From NCBI GenBank assembly GCA_937858775.1, contig CALLYX010000371.1, forward strand, positions 1-6,440: a stretch of 6,440 nt of DNA. The letters run 5' to 3'. The notes beneath the pieces were generated by a model that ran no database searches, was not told where the DNA came from, and saw nothing but the letters and a program-made list of their open reading frames with translations. Origin of the DNA: an uncultured bacterium. GTDB taxonomy: Bacteria > Auribacterota > Tritonobacteria > UBA1439. Made by a program: the position numbers and the translations under genes. This document shows, piece after piece, positions 1 through 6,331 of this stretch. Numbering within the stretch: the stretch's first letter is position 1; the number at the start of each line of letters is the position of its first letter.

Positions 1-1394
1 TAGAATGGCTTGACGAGCTGGGCCTTGTGCATCCGAACCCGCGTCTGCGCCGGGTTCTTCGGCCCGATGGCGATCAGGTTTTCCCTGCTCGTGAGCCAGT
101 TGACGATGTTGAGCAGGAAGGTCGCGTTGCCCATGGTCATCAGCTTGGCGTTCGTGATGAAATCCGAATCCCCGATCACGACGAGGCGGAAGTTCTTCAG
201 CGGCTTGTCGCCGGCCTTCTCCTCGTCCGCCTCCACCGCCACGCCGAACGGGACCGGCCCCTTGAGGTCCTTCCCCTCGTCGAAGCGGAACGTCTCGTTC
301 GTGAAGTCGCTCTCCCCCCATCCGGTCGGCGAGGTCTGCACCAGCGTGCGCGCGATGAGGTCGGGGTTCGCGGCCCCGGGCCTCACGGAGCGCGCCTCGG
401 CGTAGAACGTCGCCCGCCGCCTCATCTGCTCCGTGATCGGGTGGAAGCCGTAGTTGTCGGCGAGAAGGTTGAGCGGGCTAAGGAAGATGAGCCGTTGGGC
501 GGACTCGGGGTCGACGACGATATCGTTTCCGACGTCGACGTTCCACGCGCGCAGGAAGGATTCGAGGCCCGATTTCGTCTGCGGGTCCAGGGCGATGAAC
601 AGCCTGCCGCCGTTTTCGAGGTAGGCGGCGATCGCCTTTCTTTCCTCGTCGAGGTACGGCTCCGCGGGGCCTGCGATCACCAGCAAGCCGCAATCCCCGG
701 GGATACCCCTCTTCTCGTAGAGGGAGAGCTTCTCGACCTTGAGATTCTCCCGCTCCAGGAGGGTTTTGCATCCCTCGAGCCCCTGCTCGCCCGAGTCGTC
801 CGTGGATGCCTCGCCGTGTTTCGTCACGAAGTAGACGACGGGCTGCTTCTCCTGGACGAGGTTGAGTATCGCGGAGGTGAACGACTGCTCGCCCTTGAAC
901 GCCTTGACCGTGGGCGCCTGGCCCCGCCGCGCCCCGGTATAGTCCATCTCGACGATATCCTTGTCGTAGACGTACTTGGTCTTATCGCCCTGCTCGAATA
1001 CGACTATGGACGGGGCCCTGTCGGTCGGGGGAATCTTGAACTTGGCGAGGAGGAACTTCACCCGGGCCGGGTCCTTCTCGGGGTCCACATACTCCACCGT
1101 CAGGATCTTCGTGACCCCTGCGTAGCGTTCGAGGAGCTCCCGGATATCGTCGTAGATCGGGGTGTGGGGCGAGTAAAAGACGTAGGCCTTCACCGGCTTG
1201 GACAGGCCCTTCAGGACGTTTACGGTCTTGTCGGAGAGCGAAAAGAATTTGCTCGACGTCCAGTCGGCCCGCCTGTAATGGCGGTAGCCGAGATAGTTGG
1301 CCATCAGGTAGATCGCCGCGGCTATGACGCAGACCAGCGTCACGTTGGCGCCGATCGCCGCCCTGTGTATCCTAGGAATCCGATTGCCGGCCAT
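1..1394 (-). CDS. GldG-family ABC transporter auxiliary protein (3' end outside window)
   Basis: About 464 codons are visible, read right to left from an ATG at 1394, and the frame stays open to the window edge. The start is well supported: AGGAGG (plus 1403-1408) lies 8 nt upstream. The protein begins with a short basic stretch, one hydrophobic segment (about residues 14-35, containing VTLVCVIAAAIYLM), then FFSLSDKT at 50-57, which is typical of GldG/ABC_transp_aux proteins. A large extracytoplasmic-type alpha/beta region follows (KPVKAYVFYSP; GGRLFIALDP; VVIGDSDFITNAKL; LLNIVNWLTSRENLIAIGPK). Family members normally end with a second membrane segment just after the point where this one is cut, so little should be missing. 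The last two visible bases are TA, so the next codon is Tyr or a stop; Tyr is expected. Known members work with a GldA ATPase and GldF permease, both encoded directly upstream. Role in gliding is not implied; the substrate is unknown. Confidence 0.9.
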   Translation of the reverse strand, partial: MAGNRIPRIHRAAIGANVTLVCVIAAAIYLMANYLGYRHYRRADWTSSKFFSLSDKTVNVLKGLSKPVKAYVFYSPHTPIYDDIRELLERYAGVTKILTVEYVDPEKDPARVKFLLAKFKIPPTDRAPSIVVFEQGDKTKYVYDKDIVEMDYTGARRGQAPTVKAFKGEQSFTSAILNLVQEKQPVVYFVTKHGEASTDDSGEQGLEGCKTLLERENLKVEKLSLYEKRGIPGDCGLLVIAGPAEPYLDEERKAIAAYLENGGRLFIALDPQTKSGLESFLRAWNVDVGNDIVVDPESAQRLIFLSPLNLLADNYGFHPITEQMRRRATFYAEARSVRPGAANPDLIARTLVQTSPTGWGESDFTNETFRFDEGKDLKGPVPFGVAVEADEEKAGDKPLKNFRLVVIGDSDFITNAKLMTMGNATFLLNIVNWLTSRENLIAIGPKNPAQTRVRMHKAQLVKPF

Positions 1395-1431
1395 GAATCC
1401 GACCTCCTTGCATCCCGCTCGTGTGCCCGAT

Positions 1432-1449
1432 GCGTCCGGCGCCGGACGC
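1432..1449. repeat. 18-bp perfect palindrome in permease-GldG spacer
   Basis: GCGTCCGGCGCCGGACGC is its own reverse complement. It lies in the 72-nt gap between the permease stop and the GldG-like start, 17 nt after the stop, and would fold as a GC hairpin in the transcript. No T-run follows on the minus strand, so it is not a classical terminator. Related hairpins with GCGTCCG occur in the other two gaps of this cluster. Confidence 0.7.
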
Positions 1450-1466
1450 GCGATCACGCCCCGCCG

Positions 1467-2210
1467 TCAGCGCCACTTCTGCGACTCCACGATCCTCACC
1501 GTCAGAAATAGGCAGAGGATGGTGCTGGTCGTGTAATAGACGAGGGGCCTCGTGTCCACGATCCCCTTGCTGAAACCGTCGAAGTGATTGAAGACGCTGA
1601 GATACGCGAATATCCCCTTGGCGAGCTCCCCCGAGACGAGGTTCTCGAATATCCCGACGATCCATATCGTCGTTATGACGACGTAGCTCACGATCGCCGC
1701 GATGATCTGGTTCCGGGTGAGCGAGGAGCAGAGGAGGCCCACCGCGATGAACATCGCCCCGACCAGCGCCGTGCCGAGATAGCCGGAGCAGATCGGGCCG
1801 TAGTCCAGCGGCGAGTACCAGCGGAGGACGGCGACGTAGAGAAGGGTCGGCGCCCACAGGAAGAGGAAGAACGCCCACGCCCCGAGGAACTTCGAGAGAA
1901 CCAGGTCCCAGTCGGTGACGGGGGCCGTCATGAGCACCTCGATCGTGCCGGACTTGCGCTCCTCGGCGATAAGCCGCATGGTGATCACGGCCGGCACGAT
2001 GGAAAGGACGAGGTATAGGAAGATCGTCCGCCCGAAATAGAGCTGCATCGCCGACCCCTCGATCGTCATGCGCGGATCGTTGAGGACGATCATGAGGAGG
2101 GAGAAGACGAAGCTGTTGAAGGCGAGAAAAACCACCAGCACGACGTAGGCGATCGGCGAGTAGAAGTACGATTTCAGCTCCTTCATGAACAGCGGGGCTA
2201 TCTTGCCCAT
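1467..2210 (-). CDS. ABC-2 type permease, GldF-like
   Basis: A 247-residue inner-membrane protein, the usual length for the family. It has six likely membrane segments: about 20-42, 60-78, 108-129, 142-162, 168-188 and 222-240. Between the second and third lies the cytoplasmic coupling motif of ABC-2/GldF permeases, EERKSGTIEVLMTAPV at 83-98. The C-terminus (FNHFDGFSKGIVDTRPLVYY, then a last helix ending VESQKWR) is also typical of this subfamily. The ATG start is preceded by a GGAGGGAGGGG purine run ending 7 nt upstream. The gene sits 123 nt after the ATPase and 72 nt before the GldG-like gene on the same strand, so the three probably form one transporter operon. The permease would form the channel driven by the ATPase. 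Substrate unknown; GldF, NosY or polysaccharide-type exporters share this fold, but the neighbouring GldG protein favours the GldAFG type. Confidence 0.93.
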   Translation of the reverse strand: MGKIAPLFMKELKSYFYSPIAYVVLVVFLAFNSFVFSLLMIVLNDPRMTIEGSAMQLYFGRTIFLYLVLSIVPAVITMRLIAEERKSGTIEVLMTAPVTDWDLVLSKFLGAWAFFLFLWAPTLLYVAVLRWYSPLDYGPICSGYLGTALVGAMFIAVGLLCSSLTRNQIIAAIVSYVVITTIWIVGIFENLVSGELAKGIFAYLSVFNHFDGFSKGIVDTRPLVYYTTSTILCLFLTVRIVESQKWR

Positions 2211-2241
2211 ATGTTATCCCCTCCCTCCTGCGCTCCCCCGT

Positions 2242-2294
2242 GGGCCTTGTTCGCCCGCGCGCCGCGGCCGGCCGTCACGCACCGCGCAAGGCCC
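2242..2294. repeat. Inverted repeat with 8-bp arms in ATPase-permease spacer
   Basis: GGGCCTTG (2242-2249) and CAAGGCCC (2287-2294) are perfect reverse complements flanking 37 nt of very GC-rich sequence, which contains smaller palindromes such as GGCCGGCC. In the minus-strand transcript this gives a long stem-loop ending about 30 nt before the permease start codon. It could protect the upstream message end or tune permease expression. No T-run follows. Confidence 0.5.
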
Positions 2295-2298
2295 GCTC

Positions 2299-2323
2299 GG
2301 CGCCCCCGGATGCCGGACGCCCG
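2299..2323. repeat. GCGTCCGG hairpin after the ATPase gene
   Basis: On the minus strand this reads as GGCG-T-CCGG-CAT-CCGG-GGG-CGCC, a hairpin with an internal loop, 10 nt after the ATPase stop. It shares the 9-mer GCGTCCGGC with the palindrome after the permease, and a GTGAT precedes both at a similar distance from the stop codon. It is one of three related intercistronic hairpins. Confidence 0.45.
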
Positions 2324-2333
2324 GTATCACCCG

Positions 2334-3272
2334 CTACCCGTTCTCCTGGTCGTGCATCGTGATATGGACGAAGATATCCTCGAGCGTGACCTTCTCCTTC
2401 CGCATCTCCCGGAGCCCCCATCCGCGGCCCGTGATCACGCGGGCTACCTCCTCCCGCACGTCCGCCTCCTCGCGCACGTCCACGGCGAGCGTGCTGACGC
2501 CGTTGCCGCGGCGCTCAACCTTCCGGACGCCGGCGATCCCGGCGACCGCTTTCCGTATCTCCTCGCCGGGGCCGCGGACCTCGACCACGAGGCGCGAACC
2601 GCCCCTGATCTCCCTTATCAGGTTCTCGGGGGTGTCCATGGCGACGATCCTGCCGTGGTCGATGATGATGACCCTGCCGCATATCGCCTCGACCTCCGGC
2701 AGGATATGGGTGGAGAGGAGGATGGTGTACTCGCCCCCCAGTTGCTTGATCAGGGCGCGCACCTGGCGCACCTGATTCGGGTCGAGGCCGATGGTGGGCT
2801 CGTCGAGGATGAGCACCTTCGGGTCGTGGATGAGCGCCTCGGCGAGGCCCACGCGCTGCCGATACCCTTTCGAGAGCTGGCCGATGATGCGGTGGCCGAC
2901 GTCGGCCACCTGCGTCTTCTCCATCACATCCTTCAGGCGCCTCGCGCGGCCCTTGCGCGGAACGCCCTTGAGGCGGGCCCGGTAGTCGAGGTATTCGGAG
3001 ACCCGCATGTCCGGGTATAGCGGCACGTTCTCGGGGAGATAACCGATGATCCTGCGCACGTCCAGGGAGCGCCTGAAGATGTCGTAACCGCCGACGGTGG
3101 CGGTGCCCGAGGTCGGGGGCATGAAGCAGGTGAGCATCCGCATCGTGGTGGTCTTCCCGGCGCCGTTGGGGCCGAGGAAACCGAGTATCTCGCCCTTATT
3201 GACGCGGAACGAGATGTTGTCCACGGCGCGCGTGACCGCGTAGTTCTTGCTGAGATTGCGTGCGTCAATCAT
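2334..3272 (-). CDS. ABC transporter ATP-binding protein, GldA-like
   Basis: A 312-residue cytoplasmic ATPase that would power the GldF-like permease encoded next. Counting from this ATG: Walker A GPNGAGKTT at 34-42, signature LSKGYRQRV at 133-141, Walker B VLILDEP at 153-159, D-loop GLDP at 162-165, and H-loop histidine at 189 in STHIL. All catalytic parts are present. The Q-loop position reads GYLPENVPLY, with Glu where many ABC ATPases have Gln; this is common in the GldA subgroup. After the nucleotide-binding domain (to about residue 220) comes a roughly 90-residue C-terminal domain ending in VTLEDIFVHIT, usual for ABC-2 ATPases. The ATG at 3272 is chosen over an in-frame GTG at 3284 because that GTG lies inside the Shine-Dalgarno sequence itself. 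Same strand as rpoZ (94 nt upstream) and the permease, so likely co-transcribed. Confidence 0.95.
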   Translation of the reverse strand: MIDARNLSKNYAVTRAVDNISFRVNKGEILGFLGPNGAGKTTTMRMLTCFMPPTSGTATVGGYDIFRRSLDVRRIIGYLPENVPLYPDMRVSEYLDYRARLKGVPRKGRARRLKDVMEKTQVADVGHRIIGQLSKGYRQRVGLAEALIHDPKVLILDEPTIGLDPNQVRQVRALIKQLGGEYTILLSTHILPEVEAICGRVIIIDHGRIVAMDTPENLIREIRGGSRLVVEVRGPGEEIRKAVAGIAGVRKVERRGNGVSTLAVDVREEADVREEVARVITGRGWGLREMRKEKVTLEDIFVHITMHDQENG

Positions 3273-3282
3273 GGCGCTCGAC

Positions 3283-3290
3283 ACCTCCCT
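3283..3290 (-). promoter_or_regulatory. Ribosome binding site that decides the ATPase start
   Basis: AGGGAGGT on the minus strand, with GGAGG 11 nt before the ATG at 3272. It overlaps the alternative GTG start at 3284, which therefore has no Shine-Dalgarno sequence of its own. Confidence 0.7.
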
Positions 3291-3312
3291 TGCTTGCGGA
3301 ATGCCCCCTCGC

Positions 3313-3359
3313 GCCTCCGCGCGGACGCCCCCCGGGGGGGGCGAAGGCGGCCCTCCGCC
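3313..3359. repeat. Cluster of three GC hairpins in rpoZ-ATPase spacer
   Basis: Three short hairpins are packed into the 94-nt gap: GGCGG-ccct-CCGCC (3346-3359), a 7-bp G/C stem CGCCCCC/GGGGGCG (3326-3343), and GCCTCCGC/GCGGACGC (3313-3328, one mismatch). The second and third overlap by three bases, so they compete. The last reads GCGTCCGC on the minus strand, like the hairpins in the other two gaps of the cluster. No T-run follows any of them, so readthrough into the ATPase gene is expected. Confidence 0.5.
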
Positions 3360-3366
3360 ACGGGCG

Positions 3367-3579
3367 CTACTCGGCCGAGGGCCTGGAGCGGAAACCGATC
3401 TTCCCCTCGATGAACTCGCGCAACGCGATATCCGCGCCGCTCAGCCCCTGGTGCGAATCAAGCAGCGGCGCCGCGCCGCGGTCGAGTTGCTTTATGCGGT
3501 TCGCCAGGATATTGACCAGCAGGGGGCTGCTCCCCGCCTTCCGCACCCCTTCGATGAACATCTGTTTTTCATCTTCCAC
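3367..3579 (-). CDS. rpoZ: RNA polymerase omega subunit-like protein
   Basis: A 70-residue protein resembling omega/Rpb6. The stretch from KAGSSPLLVNILANRIKQLD through RGAAPLL to IALREFIEGKI lines up with the omega core of E. coli ([20 protein letters not shown] ... PLV ... IALREIEEGLI). Omega binds the beta-prime subunit and helps fold and assemble RNA polymerase. This form is short, ending about ten residues after the EGKI motif, and lacks the longer tail of E. coli omega (91 residues). The start is GTG; GGAGG (plus 3588-3592) lies 8 nt upstream, and the next in-frame Met (residue 7) has no good site. It is the first gene of a cluster with the ABC exporter, unlike the common gmk-rpoZ-coaBC order. 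The assignment rests on motif similarity, since the protein is short. Confidence 0.78.
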   Translation of the reverse strand: MEDEKQMFIEGVRKAGSSPLLVNILANRIKQLDRGAAPLLDSHQGLSGADIALREFIEGKIGFRSRPSAE

Positions 3580-3587
3580 GCCCTGAT

Positions 3588-3592
3588 CCTCC
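3588..3592 (-). promoter_or_regulatory. Ribosome binding site supporting the rpoZ GTG start
   Basis: GGAGG on the minus strand, 8 nt upstream of the GTG at 3579. An ATG at about 3573 is out of frame, so this site is the main reason for choosing GTG. Confidence 0.7.
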
Positions 3593-3660
3593 GTGTGAAG
3601 TCCGCCCGCCGGAAGCGCCGTGCACGAATTTCGACGCCGGCCGGGTGAAAAGGTTGAGAG

Positions 3661-3669
3661 ATAATATCA
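3661..3669 (-). promoter_or_regulatory. Candidate extended -10 promoter for rpoZ-ABC cluster
   Basis: The minus strand reads TGATATTAT, that is TG-N-TATTAT, an extended -10 with 5 of 6 matches to TATAAT. It sits in a local AT-rich island (3655-3675) within GC-rich DNA. No good -35 is visible (TGATGG at 17-bp spacing), as is usual for extended -10 promoters. Transcription would start near 3654, giving a leader of about 75 nt before the GTG of rpoZ. Confidence 0.5.
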
Positions 3670-4001
3670 AAATTTCGCCGGTGCCATCACGGAAAACCGT
3701 TTGGGGGCGCAAGGCCCCGCCATATGGAAAGAACACGGCGCCTCCGGCCGCGCGGCGCCCCCCGCAGGATGCGCCATCGCCTGCGGGGAAACCGGTTATG
3801 AGAATCCCGGCCCCTGCCGAAAGCGGGGGTTGGAGGGCTTGCCTGAAGATGCCCCGCCGATATCTTCCGGTTCAAGGGCGCGGGACACCCCGCAGGACCG
3901 ACTTCCAAGACCGTGAAAGGCGGTCGGGATCAGGCGGCGTGCCGCGGCGGCGGGGGCTCACGATTCGACCCCGCGTGGCCGGGCGCTGGGCCGAAAAGCC
4001 G
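3670..4001. other. Non-coding, hairpin-rich stretch between groEL and rpoZ
   Basis: No credible gene is seen in either direction: the open frames here give low-complexity Arg/Pro/Gly-rich translations with no recognisable motif. The stretch holds several inverted repeats: ACGG-AAAA-CCGT (3689-3700), GGGGC-GCAAG-GCCCC (3704-3718), CCCCGCAGG/CCTGCGGGG with an 11-nt loop (3760-3788), GAAGAT/ATCTTC with an 11-nt loop (3845-3867, extended by CC/GG beyond one mismatch), and GACCG/CGGTC (3909-3925, with an alternative partner at 3896-3900). It may be decayed sequence, an intergenic repeat or a structured RNA; I do not recognise a known RNA family in it. Confidence 0.5.
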
Positions 4002-4036
4002 AATCCCGGGGGGGGCGCGACGCCCCTCCCGGGATT
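4002..4036 (-). terminator. Probable groESL terminator hairpin
   Basis: AATCCCGGG (4002-4010) pairs perfectly with CCCGGGATT (4028-4036). The stem continues inward through G/C pairs (one G-U) to a 3-nt CGA loop, giving about 16 bp. On the minus strand it begins 21 nt after the groEL stop. The T-run is weak: CGGC then TTTT. The stem is very stable, so termination or 3'-end protection is likely, but a textbook U-tract is missing. Confidence 0.6.
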
Positions 4037-4056
4037 TCAGCCTTGCGCGGCCCGGC

Positions 4057-5736
<1,680 letters not shown>

Positions 5737-6024
5737 TTACCCTATGACCGCGAGCACATCCTCTTCGCGGAGAATCAGGTGCTCCTTGTCGGAGATCGTA
5801 ACCTCGGTGCCCGCGTACTTGCCGATGAGAACCGTGTCGCCCTTCTTGACCTCGAAGGGGATCAGCTTCCCGTCCTCGTCGCGCTTGCCCGTGCCGACCT
5901 CGATCACCTTGGCCTGCATCGGCTTCTCCTTCGCCGTGTCGGGGATGATGATGCCGCCCTTGGTCTTCTGTTCCTCTTCGATCCTCTTGACGAGAACCCT
6001 GTCGTGCAACGGTTTCACCTTCAT
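5737..6024 (-). CDS. groES: Co-chaperonin GroES (Hsp10)
   Basis: A complete 95-residue GroES, the lid of the GroEL chamber; seven copies form the dome. It begins [20 protein letters not shown], the typical first strands, followed by the mobile-loop region [14 protein letters not shown] (about 22-35), which contacts GroEL through the hydrophobic Ile-Ile-Ile. Later come [24 protein letters not shown] and the closing [14 protein letters not shown], both standard. GGAGG (plus 6031-6035) lies 6 nt before the ATG. It is the first gene of the groES-groEL operon, with the CIRCE operator starting 24 nt upstream of its start codon. No odd features. Confidence 0.99.
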   Translation of the reverse strand: MKVKPLHDRVLVKRIEEEQKTKGGIIIPDTAKEKPMQAKVIEVGTGKRDEDGKLIPFEVKKGDTVLIGKYAGTEVTISDKEHLILREEDVLAVIG

Positions 6025-6048
6025 ATTCTTCCTCCATTGATAGGATTG

Positions 6049-6075
6049 TTAGCACTCACTAAATTCGAGTGCTAA
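6049..6075. promoter_or_regulatory. CIRCE operator (HrcA binding site)
   Basis: TTAGCACTC, nine bases, GAGTGCTAA: a perfect match to the CIRCE consensus in both arms and in spacer length. HrcA binds this element and represses groESL until heat or misfolded protein titrates GroEL away from HrcA. It lies just upstream of groES, within the leader or promoter. It implies an hrcA gene elsewhere in the genome. Confidence 0.98.
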
Positions 6076-6086
6076 TCACCTAACAA
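6058..6086 (-). promoter_or_regulatory. Candidate sigma70-type groESL promoter overlapping CIRCE
   Basis: On the minus strand, TTGTTA (plus 6081-6086) and TTTAGT (plus 6058-6063) are separated by 17 bp, with 4 of 6 matches in each hexamer. The -10 falls in the CIRCE spacer, so bound HrcA would block RNA polymerase directly. Transcription would start near 6051. The hexamers are imperfect, so this is a suggestion. Confidence 0.42.
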
Positions 6087-6148
6087 GAATCCCTCCACAT
6101 ACTCAAGGCCCGCTATTCTCCTCTACCGTGAGATTCCAGGATTGAAAA

Positions 6149-6176
6149 AGTATATCCTTGCGATAAAAATCGTCAT
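6149..6176 (-). promoter_or_regulatory. Possible second, upstream groESL promoter
   Basis: On the minus strand, ATGACG (plus 6171-6176) and TATACT (plus 6149-6154) are separated by 16 bp, with 4 of 6 and 5 of 6 matches to the sigma70 consensus. It lies about 75 bp upstream of the CIRCE. A transcript from here would still cross the operator. Chance matches are common in AT-rich DNA like this. Confidence 0.25.
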
Positions 6177-6201
6177 TCTGAGTATATCGACGAATATCTT
6201 C

Positions 6202-6231
6202 TCGATGCTCTTCTTTTCTTTTACCTATACT
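6202..6231 (+). promoter_or_regulatory. Possible mntP promoter
   Basis: TATACT (6226-6231) matches 5 of 6 of the -10 consensus; the -35 candidate TCGATG (6202-6207, 18-bp spacer) matches only 3 of 6. Transcription would begin near 6238, giving a leader of about 94 nt. An alternative is TTGAAA (6142-6147), 16 bp, TAAAAA (6164-6169), which would give a leader of about 155 nt. I cannot choose between them. Confidence 0.3.
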
Positions 6232-6331
6232 TCAGCAGTGGATCTGTTCGCGAACACACCCCCCCGGCCTGCGCAGCTTTCGCCCCCACTGCCTGTTTGA
6301 CAAAGTGCTGATCCCGTGCAACAGGTACCCC
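6232..6331 (+). other. Structured mntP 5' leader, possible riboregulator
   Basis: Three pairings can form and partly exclude each other: GCAGTGG (6235-6241) with CCACTGC (6286-6292); TCAGCA (6232-6237) with TGCTGA (6306-6311); and CCTGTT (6292-6297) with AACAGG (6320-6325). The last hides AGGT (6323-6326), the only Shine-Dalgarno-like bases before mntP, 5 nt from its ATG. Manganese exporter genes often carry a yybP-ykoY riboswitch, but I cannot find its conserved core here. Regulation by this leader is inferred, not shown. Confidence 0.35.
6245..6256. promoter_or_regulatory. 12-bp perfect palindrome, possible operator
   Basis: TGTTCGCGAACA is its own reverse complement and lies 14 bp after the TATACT candidate -10 of mntP. 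It could be a repressor site or a small CGCG-loop hairpin in the leader. I do not recognise it as a known MntR, Mur or LexA operator. Confidence 0.35.

Noticed and set aside
27..1511. 494-codon open frame on the plus strand at the left end
   Set aside because: It lies opposite the GldG-like gene, which has a clear start, ribosome site, membrane segment and family motifs. The plus-strand translation is low-complexity Arg/Val/Asp-rich with no recognisable fold.
2211..3020. Plus-strand open frame of 269 codons opposite the ABC ATPase
   Set aside because: It is antisense to a complete ABC ATPase with all catalytic motifs, and it has no motif of its own.
3284..3284. GTG start for the ABC ATPase four codons upstream of the chosen ATG
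   Set aside because: The GTG overlaps the Shine-Dalgarno sequence, leaving it without a ribosome site; the ATG at 3272 fits better.
3687..3908. 73-codon minus-strand frame in the same gap
   Set aside because: The composition is just GC-rich sequence translated; no motif and no supporting context.
3952..3980. tmRNA-like 5' end (GGGGGCTCACGATTCGAC, plus strand)
   Set aside because: It resembles the start of ssrA, but a tmRNA would run into groEL. No tag reading frame, no matching 3' acceptor arm and no T-loop at the right distance are present.
6232..6331. yybP-ykoY manganese riboswitch before mntP
   Set aside because: Expected from gene context, but I could not find the conserved GGGGAGUAG-like loop or its partner; only unclassified stems are visible.
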